A DNA stretch of 64,000 nucleotides from Trichuris trichiura (lineage: Eukaryota; Nematoda; Enoplea; Trichinellida; Trichuridae). The translations under genes were made by a program, and so were the position numbers. This document shows, piece after piece, positions 29,675-41,717 of this stretch. The notes under the pieces are model-generated. The model was not told the DNA's origin. It worked only from the letters and a program-made list of their open reading frames with translations, and searched no databases. Position 1 is the stretch's first letter; the number at the start of each line of letters is the position of its first letter. The stretch is from positions 558,001-622,000 of the forward strand of contig JBAJFE010000008.1 in the NCBI GenBank assembly GCA_037903355.1, read 5' to 3'.

Positions 29675-30661
29675 TTAATTTCGCTTCACCTTTCCTGGAA
29701 TGCTTTCTCCCTCAGCAACAGCTTTAGAATAGTACAGCAGCATTGCATGTTCGTAAGATTCATCCAGTTTGTTTCGAAGAGGTAAAGGAACCAAAAAATT
29801 GACGGCCCAGTAAGGTCCAAACACTAATTCTATCCTTTGGGCAATAGTTGGATTTCTGTTAGCCGGAAACATATCTCTCAAACAGAAATATCCCCGCGCC
29901 GATCTTCCCTTCACCACCATTGCGCATTGATAGACTAAGAACCACGTCGATCCGAATGTGCAACAAATAACTATGCTAACGTAAAGCACGCACAGTATCT
30001 CATGTTTATCACACATGGGTTCATAAATAGCCATTATAAAATAAACTGGAAATAGGTATCGAGCCCAAGCCAATGGTGACGTTGGTTTGTAAACGGTTAT
30101 TATTAAACGAAACACCAAGAAAAGAGTATACATTGATCCAAGCGTTGCCCAGAACAGGAATACAATGAAGTAACGTTGGTTGCCAAAACCAACGCAGCCT
30201 CCCATAAAGAAGCAATGGTGATCCTTTCTAAAGACGCAATAATCGCACACTGGGCAGTGATGACATATAACCGGAACCATAAAATGGCAAAACAAGCAAT
30301 ATCTTGCTCCGAAGTAGGAATTTCCGTACATCCCGTAAGAACGGATTCTTTCCACTTTGTCGCCTGACTTAGTTCCAGAGCAACGACGCATCTTTTCCTG
30401 ATCGATCAAATAATCCAGTCTGTTATATTTTGAGCCGAGAGCGAACAACGCAAGGTTAATCATTGTTTCAAAGCACACGACGCCAATAAAAGCAGTTGCT
30501 TCTTGAAAATTTCCCTTCCCGTACAGTTTCTCGCAAATGAAGGAAATATTCGTCCACGATAGTAGCAGTATCATGAAGATGCAATAGCCCAAACCAAGTA
30601 CATGCAATGGAGTACCCCAGTTTAGCATCAAATAGTTCTTGAAACTTCTAAGATCACCCAT
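29675..30661 (-). CDS. DHHC-type palmitoyltransferase
   Basis: This is a multi-pass membrane enzyme that transfers palmitate to protein cysteines through a DHHC-cysteine intermediate. The single coding exon gives 328 residues from the first ATG (30661). The frame is open 9 codons further, back toward a strong acceptor CATTGCAG at about 30694, so either the mRNA is trans-spliced there or an upstream exon adds residues. The cysteine-rich domain reads CLFCHFMVPVICHHCPVCDY, then CVFRKDHHCFFMGGCVGFGN, with DHHC at about residues 147-150. Hydrophobic segments lie at about 20-37, 58-76, 165-190, 203-213 and 222-246, giving the usual two-plus-two or more layout. The common TTxE motif after the last membrane segment is not evident. 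The exact subfamily (ZDHHC22/24-like is one possibility) is not settled. The C-terminus is short and basic (KVKRN). Confidence 0.92.
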   Translation of the reverse strand: MGDLRSFKNYLMLNWGTPLHVLGLGYCIFMILLLSWTNISFICEKLYGKGNFQEATAFIGVVCFETMINLALFALGSKYNRLDYLIDQEKMRRCSGTKSGDKVERIRSYGMYGNSYFGARYCLFCHFMVPVICHHCPVCDYCVFRKDHHCFFMGGCVGFGNQRYFIVFLFWATLGSMYTLFLVFRLIITVYKPTSPLAWARYLFPVYFIMAIYEPMCDKHEILCVLYVSIVICCTFGSTWFLVYQCAMVVKGRSARGYFCLRDMFPANRNPTIAQRIELVFGPYWAVNFLVPLPLRNKLDESYEHAMLLYYSKAVAEGESIPGKVKRN

Positions 30662-33600
30662 ATTCGGCTCGCCGTCAATGTACAACAATCTGCAATGAAA
30701 ACAAACGCGGAAAAATTTCAGCCGCTCGTCAGTAACTTATCAGAAGAGTGCACAGGCATTAGTAGCTGTTTAAAGCCGTGTGCTGAAACAACTCGTAGAA
30801 ATGAACCTGCACATCAATTTAAAACCATCACTTTTACATAGAATCATGGAGGGAGCGCAAATTCGAACTGTTTCGCTGTCTGCAGGACGCATAATGCACG
30901 ATAATGTTGTCATTGTGCCAAAAGTAAAAGTAGCGTCACTTCCTGCATTTAGCTTGAGGTCTTCTTTCGAAAAGCTTAATGGAGCTCATCATACGCATCT
31001 TGTTTATCGCGAAAATGGACCAGCAAACTTTTGTTTAAATTTAAGCCTAGCTGGAATGAAAGAAAGAAGATCGGCGGAATAAAAATGCCGCAACCTATTG
31101 CAGTCCTGCTCTGCTGGTACCCCCGCCTAGACCAATACCTCAGCAGTATATTTCGGCGTAAGCATAAATAGAAACGCACTAGGATGACCAGCAAGTTTGC
31201 CAGTAAAAGAAGATTAGAGCAGTGGGCATTTTTTCGGCATCGAACCTGCATTTAAATGCATACGGTACGGTATCCGGAACTATTGAAACTAAGGGCGTAT
31301 ATTTTGACTAGACTGGCTTCTAAAGCGTAAAAGCTTTTGCTTACGCGAAATTTAATTAGCGCATTAAGGTTTGCGCTCTGCTACTGCGGAAAAGCTACTC
31401 TTGAAAACCTGCACGTGCGCGCATCGATTTACAAGCCCTAAACGTCAAGCAGAACACACCTAACGTTCCCCTGGTGCTCTTGAAGCTATAGAAAAACGAA
31501 AAAAAGTTTTTCCAACGGCAAATTATTTAGTTGTCCACTGAGCTTACCGAACGCTAAAACTGCGCGTTAGGTTTGATAGTTTTGGGAGAAGTATGTAAAA
31601 CTCAACTAAAAACTTGTACATCCAAGCTTTTCAGTTGTGTTTCTACTTAACGCACGATTCGGCTTGATGCACAGCTTCCTTTGGGCCTCTCCGATGGGGT
31701 ATGTAAGAAACTCTTTCCGATAGGAGAATTTTGTTAAAACAACTGGGAAACTAAATTCGTACAAATCGAGCAATTGTCCACAAGTCTCTTCTTGCCACAA
31801 AGCCTTAATGCCCGCCAAAAAATGTGAAGAACAAAACCAACCGCTGGGACTTACGTTTAGCTATACAAAAAGAAAATTCATCTAACAGGAAATATACAAT
31901 TTTTCGCTACAGTAAAGTTGCGATAAAAGATAGGATGAAGAATTTCCATAGCGTATCAATCTGGAAGCTGAAAACGTTTGTACCTGCGCATTGTTTTTGC
32001 GTGCGCCTGCACACTACAGTAGCTTTAATCCACGCTGCCATTTTAACAGTTCCGGTTGATGGGGGCGGTCGTGTTTGTCGATGGTGCTCGCAAACGTTTT
32101 GAAACGACGTTCGTTCGCACCCTGTGCGGATTAGCAGCTTCATCCGCGCCTGCAAGACTCGTCGACAAGAAAGTACGGCATTGTCCCAGGGCACGCTTGC
32201 CGCCGACTCCAATGCATTGGGTCGTCGACACCACGGACGTTTTGAAGCGCAAGTTCAGCTGTCCTTTCGGCTATATGCGGACAGGTTATTTTCGAACACT
32301 CGCTGAAGCAACGGCTACGTTGACGGTTCGAAGCTCGAACAATTTTGCCGCACACACACCGCATGTCGAAAAGCTGATCGGTTTTATTTAAAGAACTCGG
32401 CAGTGTGCACCTATTGCTACTGTTTGGCCGATTATTCATGAAGATATGTTCACGGATGATATTTTGTGTGCTATTAACAGCACATGCTGACGATACCCTT
32501 ATTTTCACTATGGGTACGGTAGTTCAACGTACGATATTCTTCATTGGGAGCGACCGCTCGGCACAGAGACGCTTTGCTTGCTATGCCCTTTCGATTAGTG
32601 TACAAAATAACGAACATGCCCGGATGGTTCGTCTTGTTTTGGATTTTTTGGAAGAAGCATATACGCGACGATATTGCTACAGGCAGCCATATGAAGAGCG
32701 GATAACTGCGGGGAGAGCGTTCACAATGTTGGACCCTACTTCATCCAAGCAAAGATATGGTTTTGGCAATACGTATATTTATGCATAGTAGGCCAATTTT
32801 TGTTGCTTCGAAAAGAGTGGAAAAGAAAAAGACTTTATGATATGAGGAATAGAGAGGTGCGCCTTAGCCATCTCACCATGAAGATATGATCATTGTACGA
32901 CGATATGTAGATAGGCGGATTGGCAATATTAGCGGAAGCAAAGTAAAGCAGTTCTCCTGTCGCCGTATGTCATCGCTCGAAGAGGCTGAAGTGGTGCCGA
33001 GGTAGGAATCCAATTCCCCGTCGGGTTGGCTTATCCACTGCTTTGTTGTCAGTATTATAATTTCTTCGCGGACTGGCTTTTGTCAGAGAGCTCTGATCTT
33101 GGCTCCTTCATGCGCGACGATATACGTCGAGGCCATATGCCTGTAAGCGAGAAATTACACCCTTACCGAAGCCCACTTCATACTGACGACGACATGCGCA
33201 GCGCTTTTGCAGTTATGATATTTTGCCAGTCGGGTAGTGTCTTGCATAGCTGCAACATCTGCCGAAGATTATTTGCATAAGGCGCACCATGGCAACATGC
33301 GCTTTGCTAACGATATTAATCCCCTATTGGACGCTGGGAAAATCGGGGAGCATTGCTGTGGCACATACGGAATAATAAATGGTCAGACTATTGAATGATG
33401 GTAGCGACGATATAGAACCTGGTTACGTCAATCCCGGCGTCCAGGTTTCCACTGACACTGCTCGACCGAAAATGATGACGTCTCCTGCCAGCGCTGCGAT
33501 GTTTGGTTGAAGAGAGCAACCCATTAAGCGTTTGCCTATCATGATATGAAAAGTTACAGTAGTCGACGCCGCTCATTTGACAATTACTAATGCAGTGGCG

Positions 33601-36529
33601 AATACATGTAAAGATATGCCTATTGCTGTCCGATGTTTGTTCGTTCTTGAATCGACTGTTACTTCGTTCGGCGGGATGATATGCGTGGGACAAACATGAC
33701 GGCAGACGTTGGTGTCCTTATACCATACTGATCCCAAGGCGAACCGGTCTCGTATGTCGACTGAACTTGGAAGATTTCCTGTCACGACATACATTGCTGG
33801 CAAAGGTGCACCGAGGTGACTAACGATATTAAAGTATGACTCCAACAAGTCTTATGGGTCAGCACCCACTTATAAACGACTTCTCAGCGCGAAATGTACA
33901 TGATGATATTGTGGAAGTGACTGCACCAATAAGAAGAGTCCTTTTACTCAGTCGAGAAACAAGATGTAGTACACAAGATAAACACTAGCAGGTAGAATAA
34001 CCAGCAAAATGCTCAAATGTTGATCTTATGCGTAGCTCTCCTTCAGAATTTATGCAATGAAGTTATTTGTATTCGGTTATATTAAACAATGAATGGGTCG
34101 AACGCCTGAGTCAACCAGTGAGCGCAACGTCATGAAAATGCCATCGCACTAAGCTGCACTTGCGCGGTATTATCGAAAACTGCGAACTTCCTAATGAAAC
34201 CTCGCAAAGGTCGTTTCAAAAACTTTTTTTTAACGATCCAATAAATGCCCGCCATCGCCATTTTATAACCCACCGAAACAGGCAACTTTCCAAAGGAAAA
34301 AGTTTGCACCAACACTGCCCGATCCGAAAGGACGTTGGCAAAAGCGACCGCGCGCAACGATATTGCCGGCTGTGCATCTTTTAACGGCGAAATCAGTTTT
34401 CCGAAGTTCACAAAATGCGGAACAGAAACTGCAGTTATTTTTTATCTCAAATAAATTTTTAAAAAGCGGGGCACCAAACAGACAGCGCATGGCGCAATTT
34501 TCTTAACGGGTATTTGAATCAGTCGAAATGCAGCCTCAAAACAGTAAACGTACTGTATTCAGCGTAACCAACGTTTCCTGCTGTTTTCTGCTCGTTTATT
34601 CGCGTATAAAGCTTGCCGCCATTATGACTGCGCGCACAACAAAAATTTATAACGTCTCAATTTGTCACACGCGTTACTTGCAATCAACAGGCGCTAGAAT
34701 TAGCAGTAACCACAGGAAGAGCAAAGACTAATGTGATAAGCAAGTAACAAGGGCAGTTTCAAGCCGATTCTGACAGCTCCCTGAAATTCTATTAATCTTA
34801 CGCGCTGAACGAATTAGTTCTGCTCGCTATTGTTCCGGGTTACTTTCTACGGTTGCTCCGGCCCCGGAAAATTTTAAGTAAACAGCAGTAATAAAAATGA
34901 ACCTTAGAGTGCACTTATTAACCAGGCTGTCGTCTGACCACTAACGAGAAGAAGTATTTTGCGTATTTGTTGTGTACTGAAATGATCAGCTCGTCGGAAA
35001 GAAGCCGACAGCAGCAACGATGCATCAATTCCGTTTGGGACCAAACTCTGCATGCGAGCTAAACGTGAACGAACGAACGGTTGCAAAGGCGGACGACCCA
35101 TATTTAAAATGAAGCAAAGGATAATGGTTGCGATGGTCGAATGGACAACGCTCATTACTTCATATCCTTATCCTGATGTGTGCTCAGATAAGTCAATCCT
35201 ACATTGGCTAAAGAATGCTTTAAAAGACAACGACAAGTTAGAGTCCAACTATAGCTGAAGTACTGATAACTGCGGCAGGGGTACGGAGTACCGTAATTTA
35301 CTGTTTCAGCATTCGTACTTTTTCTCTCCGTCTCTTCCTCTTAAGCTGTACTGACTGCAACGAGACTGCACGTATACCAGGGCAAGATATTGTGCAACAT
35401 CAAAGCCAATTCGAGATTATTATATGATTTATGAATGATTTATATAAGTTTGAACTTATATGGTTTGCAGGTACTCAAGATGTGTTGAAAAAATTTTGAT
35501 CATCATGTCGTTATCTCAAGCAGATAAGGGTAACCAATGGTAAGAATAGCTTCGACGTCGATTTGTTGCCGTGATTTGAGAAACGATTAGCGTATCAGCC
35601 TTCAAGTGAACTGATCATCCCTACAGCTTTTCCAATCTCATATACGCGGTTTTCCATGCTACAATGTACATAAGAATTAAGCTAAATGCTACCTGCAATG
35701 ATTCGAAATGGCTGCGTCACCTGAAACGCAGTTTAACCGTGAGCTTTGTTATAAGGGCAACTGCTAAATGATTTGGAGGTACACTTAATTCATTCACGCA
35801 GTGGGACGAGTTATTTTGGAACCTACTCGACGGAGTAAAAGATTTATTAGCGCGATAATTTTGGGTGACCACTTTCAATAGTTATCATTGCATGAAAAGA
35901 CTGTTTTCGCTGAAGAAGTCAAATTCCGAAAGAAGACGAGAATTCATTCCGTACTTCGCTAACAGTATCAATGCTGAAAAAGGCAAATAACGTCATCTGT
36001 TGCGCCTGCGTCATTACAGTAATTAACAGTTTATTGAACAAGCGCTAATCCGCTCATTTTATACAAGGAGACGACACCCACTTCTGGGCAGCTACTCTTC
36101 ACAATGTTTCTGCCGTGGTAACCGCCTTATACGAGCAATAAATAACGCACTGTTATGTTGTTATTCAGCTGGAAAAGTCGCTATGATCAGATCACTTTAA
36201 TTTCGTCAGCTTCGCGCGTTCAATGGAAAAAGCCAGGACTTTGCAATAAGTACCCCAACAGCACCAGCCGTACAAGTGTAATTATTATATTTACGCAGGA
36301 ATGTGGAAATGGAGTAGTAGACTACAACTTGAACGAAGATATCATTAAGAAAGCGATGGCGTCATCAATCGCGCGGCAAGTTCTTAGAGCTAGGCAGCAT
36401 TGAGTAGTCGACCGTCTGGGCACTAGCGAAACGGAATGGAACAGGAGGAGACTCGCATCCGTATTTCTGCATCCATATCATCGTGAGCAAAAAACTTTAG
36501 CGCCATCGATTGCTCATTCAATTTGAGCT

Positions 36530-36727
36530 TGTCAAGCGGCGCTGACCAGACCACAGTTTCGCAACCTTTTTTGCCCCAAGGCCCCCTAGGTCTTGTCAGA
36601 GCCCACCGTTGATTGGGACAATGTCCTGCCGCATTCGCCTCCAGGGCCCTCTGCAGGGCCCCCTTCAGGCCCCTAAAATCTCCTGGGGCTCCCCAGGGGG
36701 CCGCAGGGCCCACGTTGAGAAACACTG
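36530..36727. mobile_element. GC-rich hAT-like element end (fragment)
   Basis: The segment is rich in GGGCCC/GGGGCC words, unlike its AT-rich surroundings, and finishes with GTTGAGAAACACTG at 36727. That is the complement of CAGTGTTTCTCAAC, a typical hAT terminal inverted repeat and very like the one at 57127. No matching left end was found, so this appears truncated or too diverged to delimit. The left boundary given is only where the composition changes. Confidence 0.5.
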
Positions 36728-37227
36728 GACTTCAACTGAACCGACTGCATTCATTTCTTCGGAAGATATCGCAATTCTCCAAAGCATGCAACGTCGCTTT
36801 TTCATGTTGATCTGAAGGTTTTTTTCGATGGCATTGAATATGGAACACTACTATACCGTCGGGCAGCTTAGCGGCACATCCTGCTCTAGCAGTGAAAATG
36901 CTGTCATTATTAAAAAGTCTGGACGTGCTGCCTTATAAAGCCTAAGGCAGCTTTTGGTGTTCTTTTCTTCAGGGCAACTAAGTCAGCACCTACAGCAGCG
37001 GTTTCCTTTTCAGCTGCTGCATCCTTATATCGTTAGAGCGCCAGTTCGAGATGCCTGAGGCTACAGGACTGATTGGGTGCCAGCGCAGACAATCAGGAAG
37101 TAAATATCTTTTGAAAACAGAGTTTGTTCACTACTTCGGGAGGCCATTGATGCTTAGCCCATTTGGCAATATATCTTCTCCAGATGCAGAATTCTTTCGT
37201 ACACCGCCTAGCATCTATTAGTGCTGC

Positions 37228-37366
37228 CATCATATCGTATAAAGTGGGGTAGAAGAAACGGCAAACCATCCTTTCAAATTAGTCGGTAGCAGGGCGCGCA
37301 TCATATCGTATGTGGGGTAGAAGAAACGGCAAACCATCCTTTCAAATTAGTCGGTACGGGCGCGCA
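37228..37366. repeat. 71-bp tandem duplication
   Basis: Two copies begin CATCATATCGTAT at 37228 and 37299 and share GGGGTAGAAGAAACGGCAAA and the following TTAGTCGGTA. Only a few small indels separate the copies, so the duplication is recent. Confidence 0.92.
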
Positions 37367-38162
37367 CCGTTGACAGAATATCTTCAGCTTTGACGAATTG
37401 TTCAACTGCATCGATTGCGTTGGCGAAAAAATCGTCCTCACACTTTTCTATTCTTCTTCAACTACAAGAACCCGACTGACGAGGGAAAATCTTCGAAAAA
37501 ATTCTTGTTGTTTCGGACTGGTTGCTTCGTTCTGAAGTCGTTCGCCCGCTTTGCGGAATCCGCTGCTAGAGCGCGTTCTCCTTCTTGCAGGACTACCTAC
37601 AGCGCATCCTGTAACAAAGTTTACAGTAAAGAGATGATGTGCAGGTAGCAACTCCAGCTGTTTTAAGCTAGCCGAAATAGCAGCTTTCGCACCTTTTCTA
37701 GCCATAGCTATGTTTTCGGGTTACTATACGCATATTTTTGGTTTGCAAGAGAATAGCAGAAATGCGAAACGGTGGACCGAAAAGGGGGTTAACGTTCAAG
37801 GATCCTAGTTTTGTGTTCGCTACGTTTTGACGCGGTGTGTTTGACTGCCGAAAGCTTTAGCCCAACCGATAGTTTTTGCGGCAAAGTCGTTTTATCCTTG
37901 ACTTCAAGTCACTTCGTACAGTCTTATTCGATGTCTTAATGATTAAAATGTTGCATCATCTTTTAGACTTACTGTTTGCCGGCGAAATGTTGTACAACGG
38001 AATGCAGGTACACTTTTGAAAAAAATATCCGCCATTTATCCCGATGTTCCATCGTTTCAAGCAATTGGAAATATTTCGAGTGGCACAATCAATCGCAGCG
38101 ATTTAGCGTTAATAGGGATTTGCGAACCGAAGTTTCGTCACTTCTTGTCAAGCAAAAGTCGT

Positions 38163-38393
38163 ATTGAGCAAATTTCATGGTTGTAAGGTCTTCTACGGCT
38201 TTTCTCGTTTTTCGTTGTGCTGTTATCTGTAATTAAACTAAAACAACTGCTCTACCAACGTATGGTAGAGCAGTTGTTTTAGTTTAATTACTGATAACAG
38301 CACAACGAAAAACGGGAAAAGCCGTGGAAGACCTTACAACCATGAAAATACAGCCCGTTACAAAACACCGCGTTTTCAAGATTGAGCAAATTT
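38163..38393 (+). mobile_element. Fold-back insertion FB2
   Basis: A 13-bp direct repeat ATTGAGCAAATTT lies at 38163-38175 and 38381-38393. Inside is a hairpin of about 168 nt (38176-38344) with arms starting CATGGTTGTAAGGTCTTC, then ACGGCTTTTCYCGTTTTTCG, meeting at ACCAACGTATGGT. The arms differ at only a few positions. The tail starts ATGAAAATACAGCCCGTTAC and ends TTTTCAAG before the second direct repeat. It is over 80% identical to the tail of FB1 although the inner arm sequences differ. Confidence 0.88.
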
Positions 38394-39737
38394 GTTTCAT
38401 TTCATGAAACTGACTTTTTCACGTGACTACGAATTTGCTCCGAATCATTCCGTAGCTGTAGTTATGCAGGTTTAATTTTAAATTTTCTTTTAGGTTTGAA
38501 TTTTAAACCTTCAATTAAAGAAGCTTTTTTAAGTAAAGCAATCCGCTGAAAGTTTGCTTTCAGCATACTGAATTGTTCTCCAACTCTCTGACCGGAAAAT
38601 CCACGGAAGAAAACCGACCGACTCGGATAATAGGCGTAACGCGAACCGGCATTTGCAACTTGGAAAGCTCTAGAGAAAACCGTTTCTTCAGTTAAGCAAC
38701 CTGGATTCGTTTTAAAAAAAATTGCTGCGCGCAATGCAGTATGCGTGAGGTCTCTCAGTTTTCATTCGAAATTTAGGATGCTCTGCGTCATGTCCTAACT
38801 GCCGCCCAGAGAATGAATAATTAAAAATAAAAATGAATGCTATGCATTAACTCTCCTCCGGTTCAGTTCACTTTGAAGATTTGCTCTTAGCTCGGTTTCG
38901 AAGATTTGCCAGGTGAAATACGTAAGAGTATATCCATTGGTATTTTGCGTACCGCACTTCACAAAAGCCTCTGCGCGTACCAGTACAAAATTTGTTAGTT
39001 TGCCCCTATAATTATTCTGAACATGTTTTTTTTCCCGCGAATTGGCACAGTTTAAATTCTGCTATTCGAAACTGCTTTTGTGGTTGCTTACGGAAACAAT
39101 CGGCGCTGGTTAAGCAAGAATTCAGATTTTCAGGTAGGGATTACCATTTACTGTACTTTGTTTTGTAATGCGCGGTGTTGTTTTTCTTTGACATTGTGCT
39201 TTTGCAGTGTTCCATTTGGCGACTACGTCATTTTTAGAATCCTCTTAAGCGAGTCTTGTAGGCATCTCGAAGCTTGAGGCAAACTTTTCTTCAATTCGCT
39301 TTAATTGTTAGTTGGTACGGAGTTTCCGCTGAACCCACATTTAGAGACCTTAATCGTAGACGATAGCGTCTACGTCTCCTCACGTTCAACGCTAAGCACA
39401 CTGTGAAAGCTTGTGTTGCTATATAGGCCTCTATGTTCGACCGCGTTGCTTGCTTCGAGTAGGGATCGTATATGCTGTTTAATATGAGGCAATAGCATTC
39501 AATACCCGTCCCCCAGTTATTTATGTTACATAGGAAAAAAGAGGAAAAGTTCATATAAAGTTCTATGCATTCCTGTCGTGAATATTTCCATTCGTTTTCT
39601 AAACTGGCATATCGTAAGGTAGTCCGACGGCTTTCGTAGACCCTAAAAACACTTTTGTAGCTTCAATACACTCGCGCGGCAATGACCAGCGTAAAATCCG
39701 AACGTTCGCCCTTATTTTCTAAACTTGCCCTTTTAGT

Positions 39738-41717
39738 ATGATGGGTGCGCAGAGATTCTTGGGAACCCTATGCGTCAAAGAGTACTATCGTTCTAAGCGG
39801 CATTCCATTTTTGAAATCGAGCATCACGGCCACGGAAAAATATTGGAGACGGAAAGACGTCCTACGCTTTACCAAAGATTGATTCTCTTCATGTACACTG
39901 CTTTTCTACCGGTTGGCTATCCGGAAAGGTAAGATCGACATTTTCTCAACTAAGCCGAAAGTTAACATTCAAAAATAGTCCTGCTGGCGCCCTGTAGCAC
40001 TAATGTGCCTACAGCACCATTGCAAAGCGTGTAATAGTAGACTGCGTAGTAGCGGCTACAGTAAGTTTGATAGTTAGGTTTTAATTTAATTTATTACTTC
40101 TTCGCCTTAAGCGAGTCGGCATTGCAAGCGAGCATAATTTTTTTAGTTTTGTCCATAGCATGCGAATTTAATTTTTTCTTTTTATCGTCTAAAATTTACC
40201 GCCGCATTTTTATTCAACGTATTTAGGATACTTTCTGATTTTACGGAGAGGCGAAGTGCTAGGTTTTAAGTAATCTAATATTTTAGTCCGATTAAAATTA
40301 GCAATAACACCTAGAATAAACGACAACTGGTAAACACAACATACCGTACTCTTTATTGATGCGAAGGTACATTGTCGGTTTGATTTTTTTTGTTTTATAG
40401 CGTTACAAAAGACTATTGGAACTATCAGGTTTGGGACAGCTTCCAGGCGTTCTGCAGCAGCGTTACGGGCGCTCTAGGTATGCATGCCGTTTTGCGCGGC
40501 GTTGGGGTTGGCGACGAGAATGCCTCGGTTCTTGCGGCTTCGTTGACTTGGCTATTGCGAGATGGTTCCGGTATGGTTGCTCAAATTTTTGTTGCTTGGT
40601 TTGCCGGAAGACATTTGGACACCGATTGCAAAGCTTGGCGCCTGACGGCTGACGTTTTCAACGACCTTGCCACCTGGCTCGAATTGTTGTCGCCGAATTA
40701 CGAGGTTGTTGCGTCTTTTTTTGTTTTCTCCTTTTTTTGGGTTATTGCCTAATTGCAGCCGTTCTTTTTGGCCATTGTTTGCATGTCGAGCATTTTGCGC
40801 GCTATTGTTGGATTGGCGGGAACGGCAAGCAGAACGGCAATAACTCAGCATCAGGCATTGTGCAACAATTTGGCGGATGTTTCGGCTAAAGATAGTGCTC
40901 AGGAGACGTTGGTCAATTTTGTAGCTCTTCTCTGGAATCTCATCATGCTACCGTTGGTTAGCAAGCGTCGAAACGTTGTTATTGCTCTGTGCGCCGTTTT
41001 CACCATTTTACACTTGCAATGCAATTACAAAGCTATTCGCGCTCTCCGCTTTTGCACCCTGAACGAAAAACGCTTTAGTTTGATTGTACGCTCATATCTT
41101 GATACGGGAAATGTACCTGGCATAGTGCAAGTCAATTTGCAAGAATCGCTGTGGCCCTCGTTGTTTACCCGCCCTTTTTGCGGTCGAATGTCTTTGGGTG
41201 CATCAATGTCAGCTGTATTGGACAAAAAGGCCATTTGGTTTTACTCTACCGACTCGTTCATTCTTAGATGCAGCAGTCACCGCGGTTGCAAGCCGCATGT
41301 CAGTCCAAAAATGGTCATCCTCTTCCGTAGTGACAATTATTTTCCATTTAGGTTGACGTCCTTTTAGCAATTGATTGTTCCATTTATGACATACTAGAGG
41401 CAGCCTTTCACGCCGAAGCATTTATGAATGGACAGGGGAAAAAGTGAACTTCTCTTTTCCCGCCTTTTTTCTTTATCTCTCCGATTGCTGATATGCATTT
41501 TTTTAGCCGCCTGATAAGTCGCGACGGCGAAATGGATCATATCTATCATTTCAACGACAACGTTGACTTTCACCATTTTTATACAAAAATGCAGAATAGC
41601 CGTTGGGTCTTACGTGATCATTCTTTTATTGTGGATGATTACCGCTACTCCGCCGTACCGCTAAGCACTTTTTTGGACGAGCAAAACGAAGAATGTTCCA
41701 ACGGCAATTCATTCTAA
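39738..41717 (+). CDS. RUS family protein (RUSF1 / DUF647)
   Basis: This is the animal member of the ROOT UV-B SENSITIVE (DUF647) family, membrane-associated proteins of uncertain molecular function. Five exons join in phase: 39738-39928, 40401-40704, 40759-41326, 41368-41443 and 41507-41717, giving 449 residues (human about 468). Diagnostic blocks are LPVGYPE, then SVTKDYWNYQVWDSFQAFCS, AASLTWLLRDGSGMVAQI, a DCKAWRLTADVFNDLA block, NNLADVSAKDSAQETLVNF and CNYKAIRALRFCTLNEKR. Several hydrophobic helices lie in the middle third. The ATG follows an acceptor (TTTTAG, 39736) by one nucleotide, which suggests trans-splicing. The intron 41327-41367 is inferred to be only 41 nt. A neighbouring acceptor at 41352 would give another frame (VDVLLAIDCS), so this junction is the least certain. 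Confidence 0.93.

Larger units (their letters stand above)
30662..39737. other. 9 kb gene-poor region with decayed repeats
   Basis: No gene was recognised between the DHHC gene and RUSF1. The stretch 32400-34400 has many GATAT words, mostly as ACGATAT, AAGATATG or ATGATAT. A plus-strand frame of 127 codons at 32405-32788 has no recognisable domain. A minus-strand frame of about 90 codons at 38462-38734 (contains NPGCLTEETVFSRAFQVANA) looks somewhat coding but is unassigned. Other contents are the hAT-like GC-rich end at 36530-36727, a 71-bp duplication at 37228-37366 and the fold-back element at 38163-38393. Confidence 0.5.

Noticed and set aside
30780..31082. A 100-codon plus-strand frame upstream of the DHHC gene
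   Set aside because: No domain, no convincing splice or start context, and ordinary non-coding composition; length alone is not enough.
36423..36815. Overlapping frames on both strands around 36.6 kb
   Set aside because: They come from GC-rich repeat sequence of the hAT-like fragment and match no protein family.
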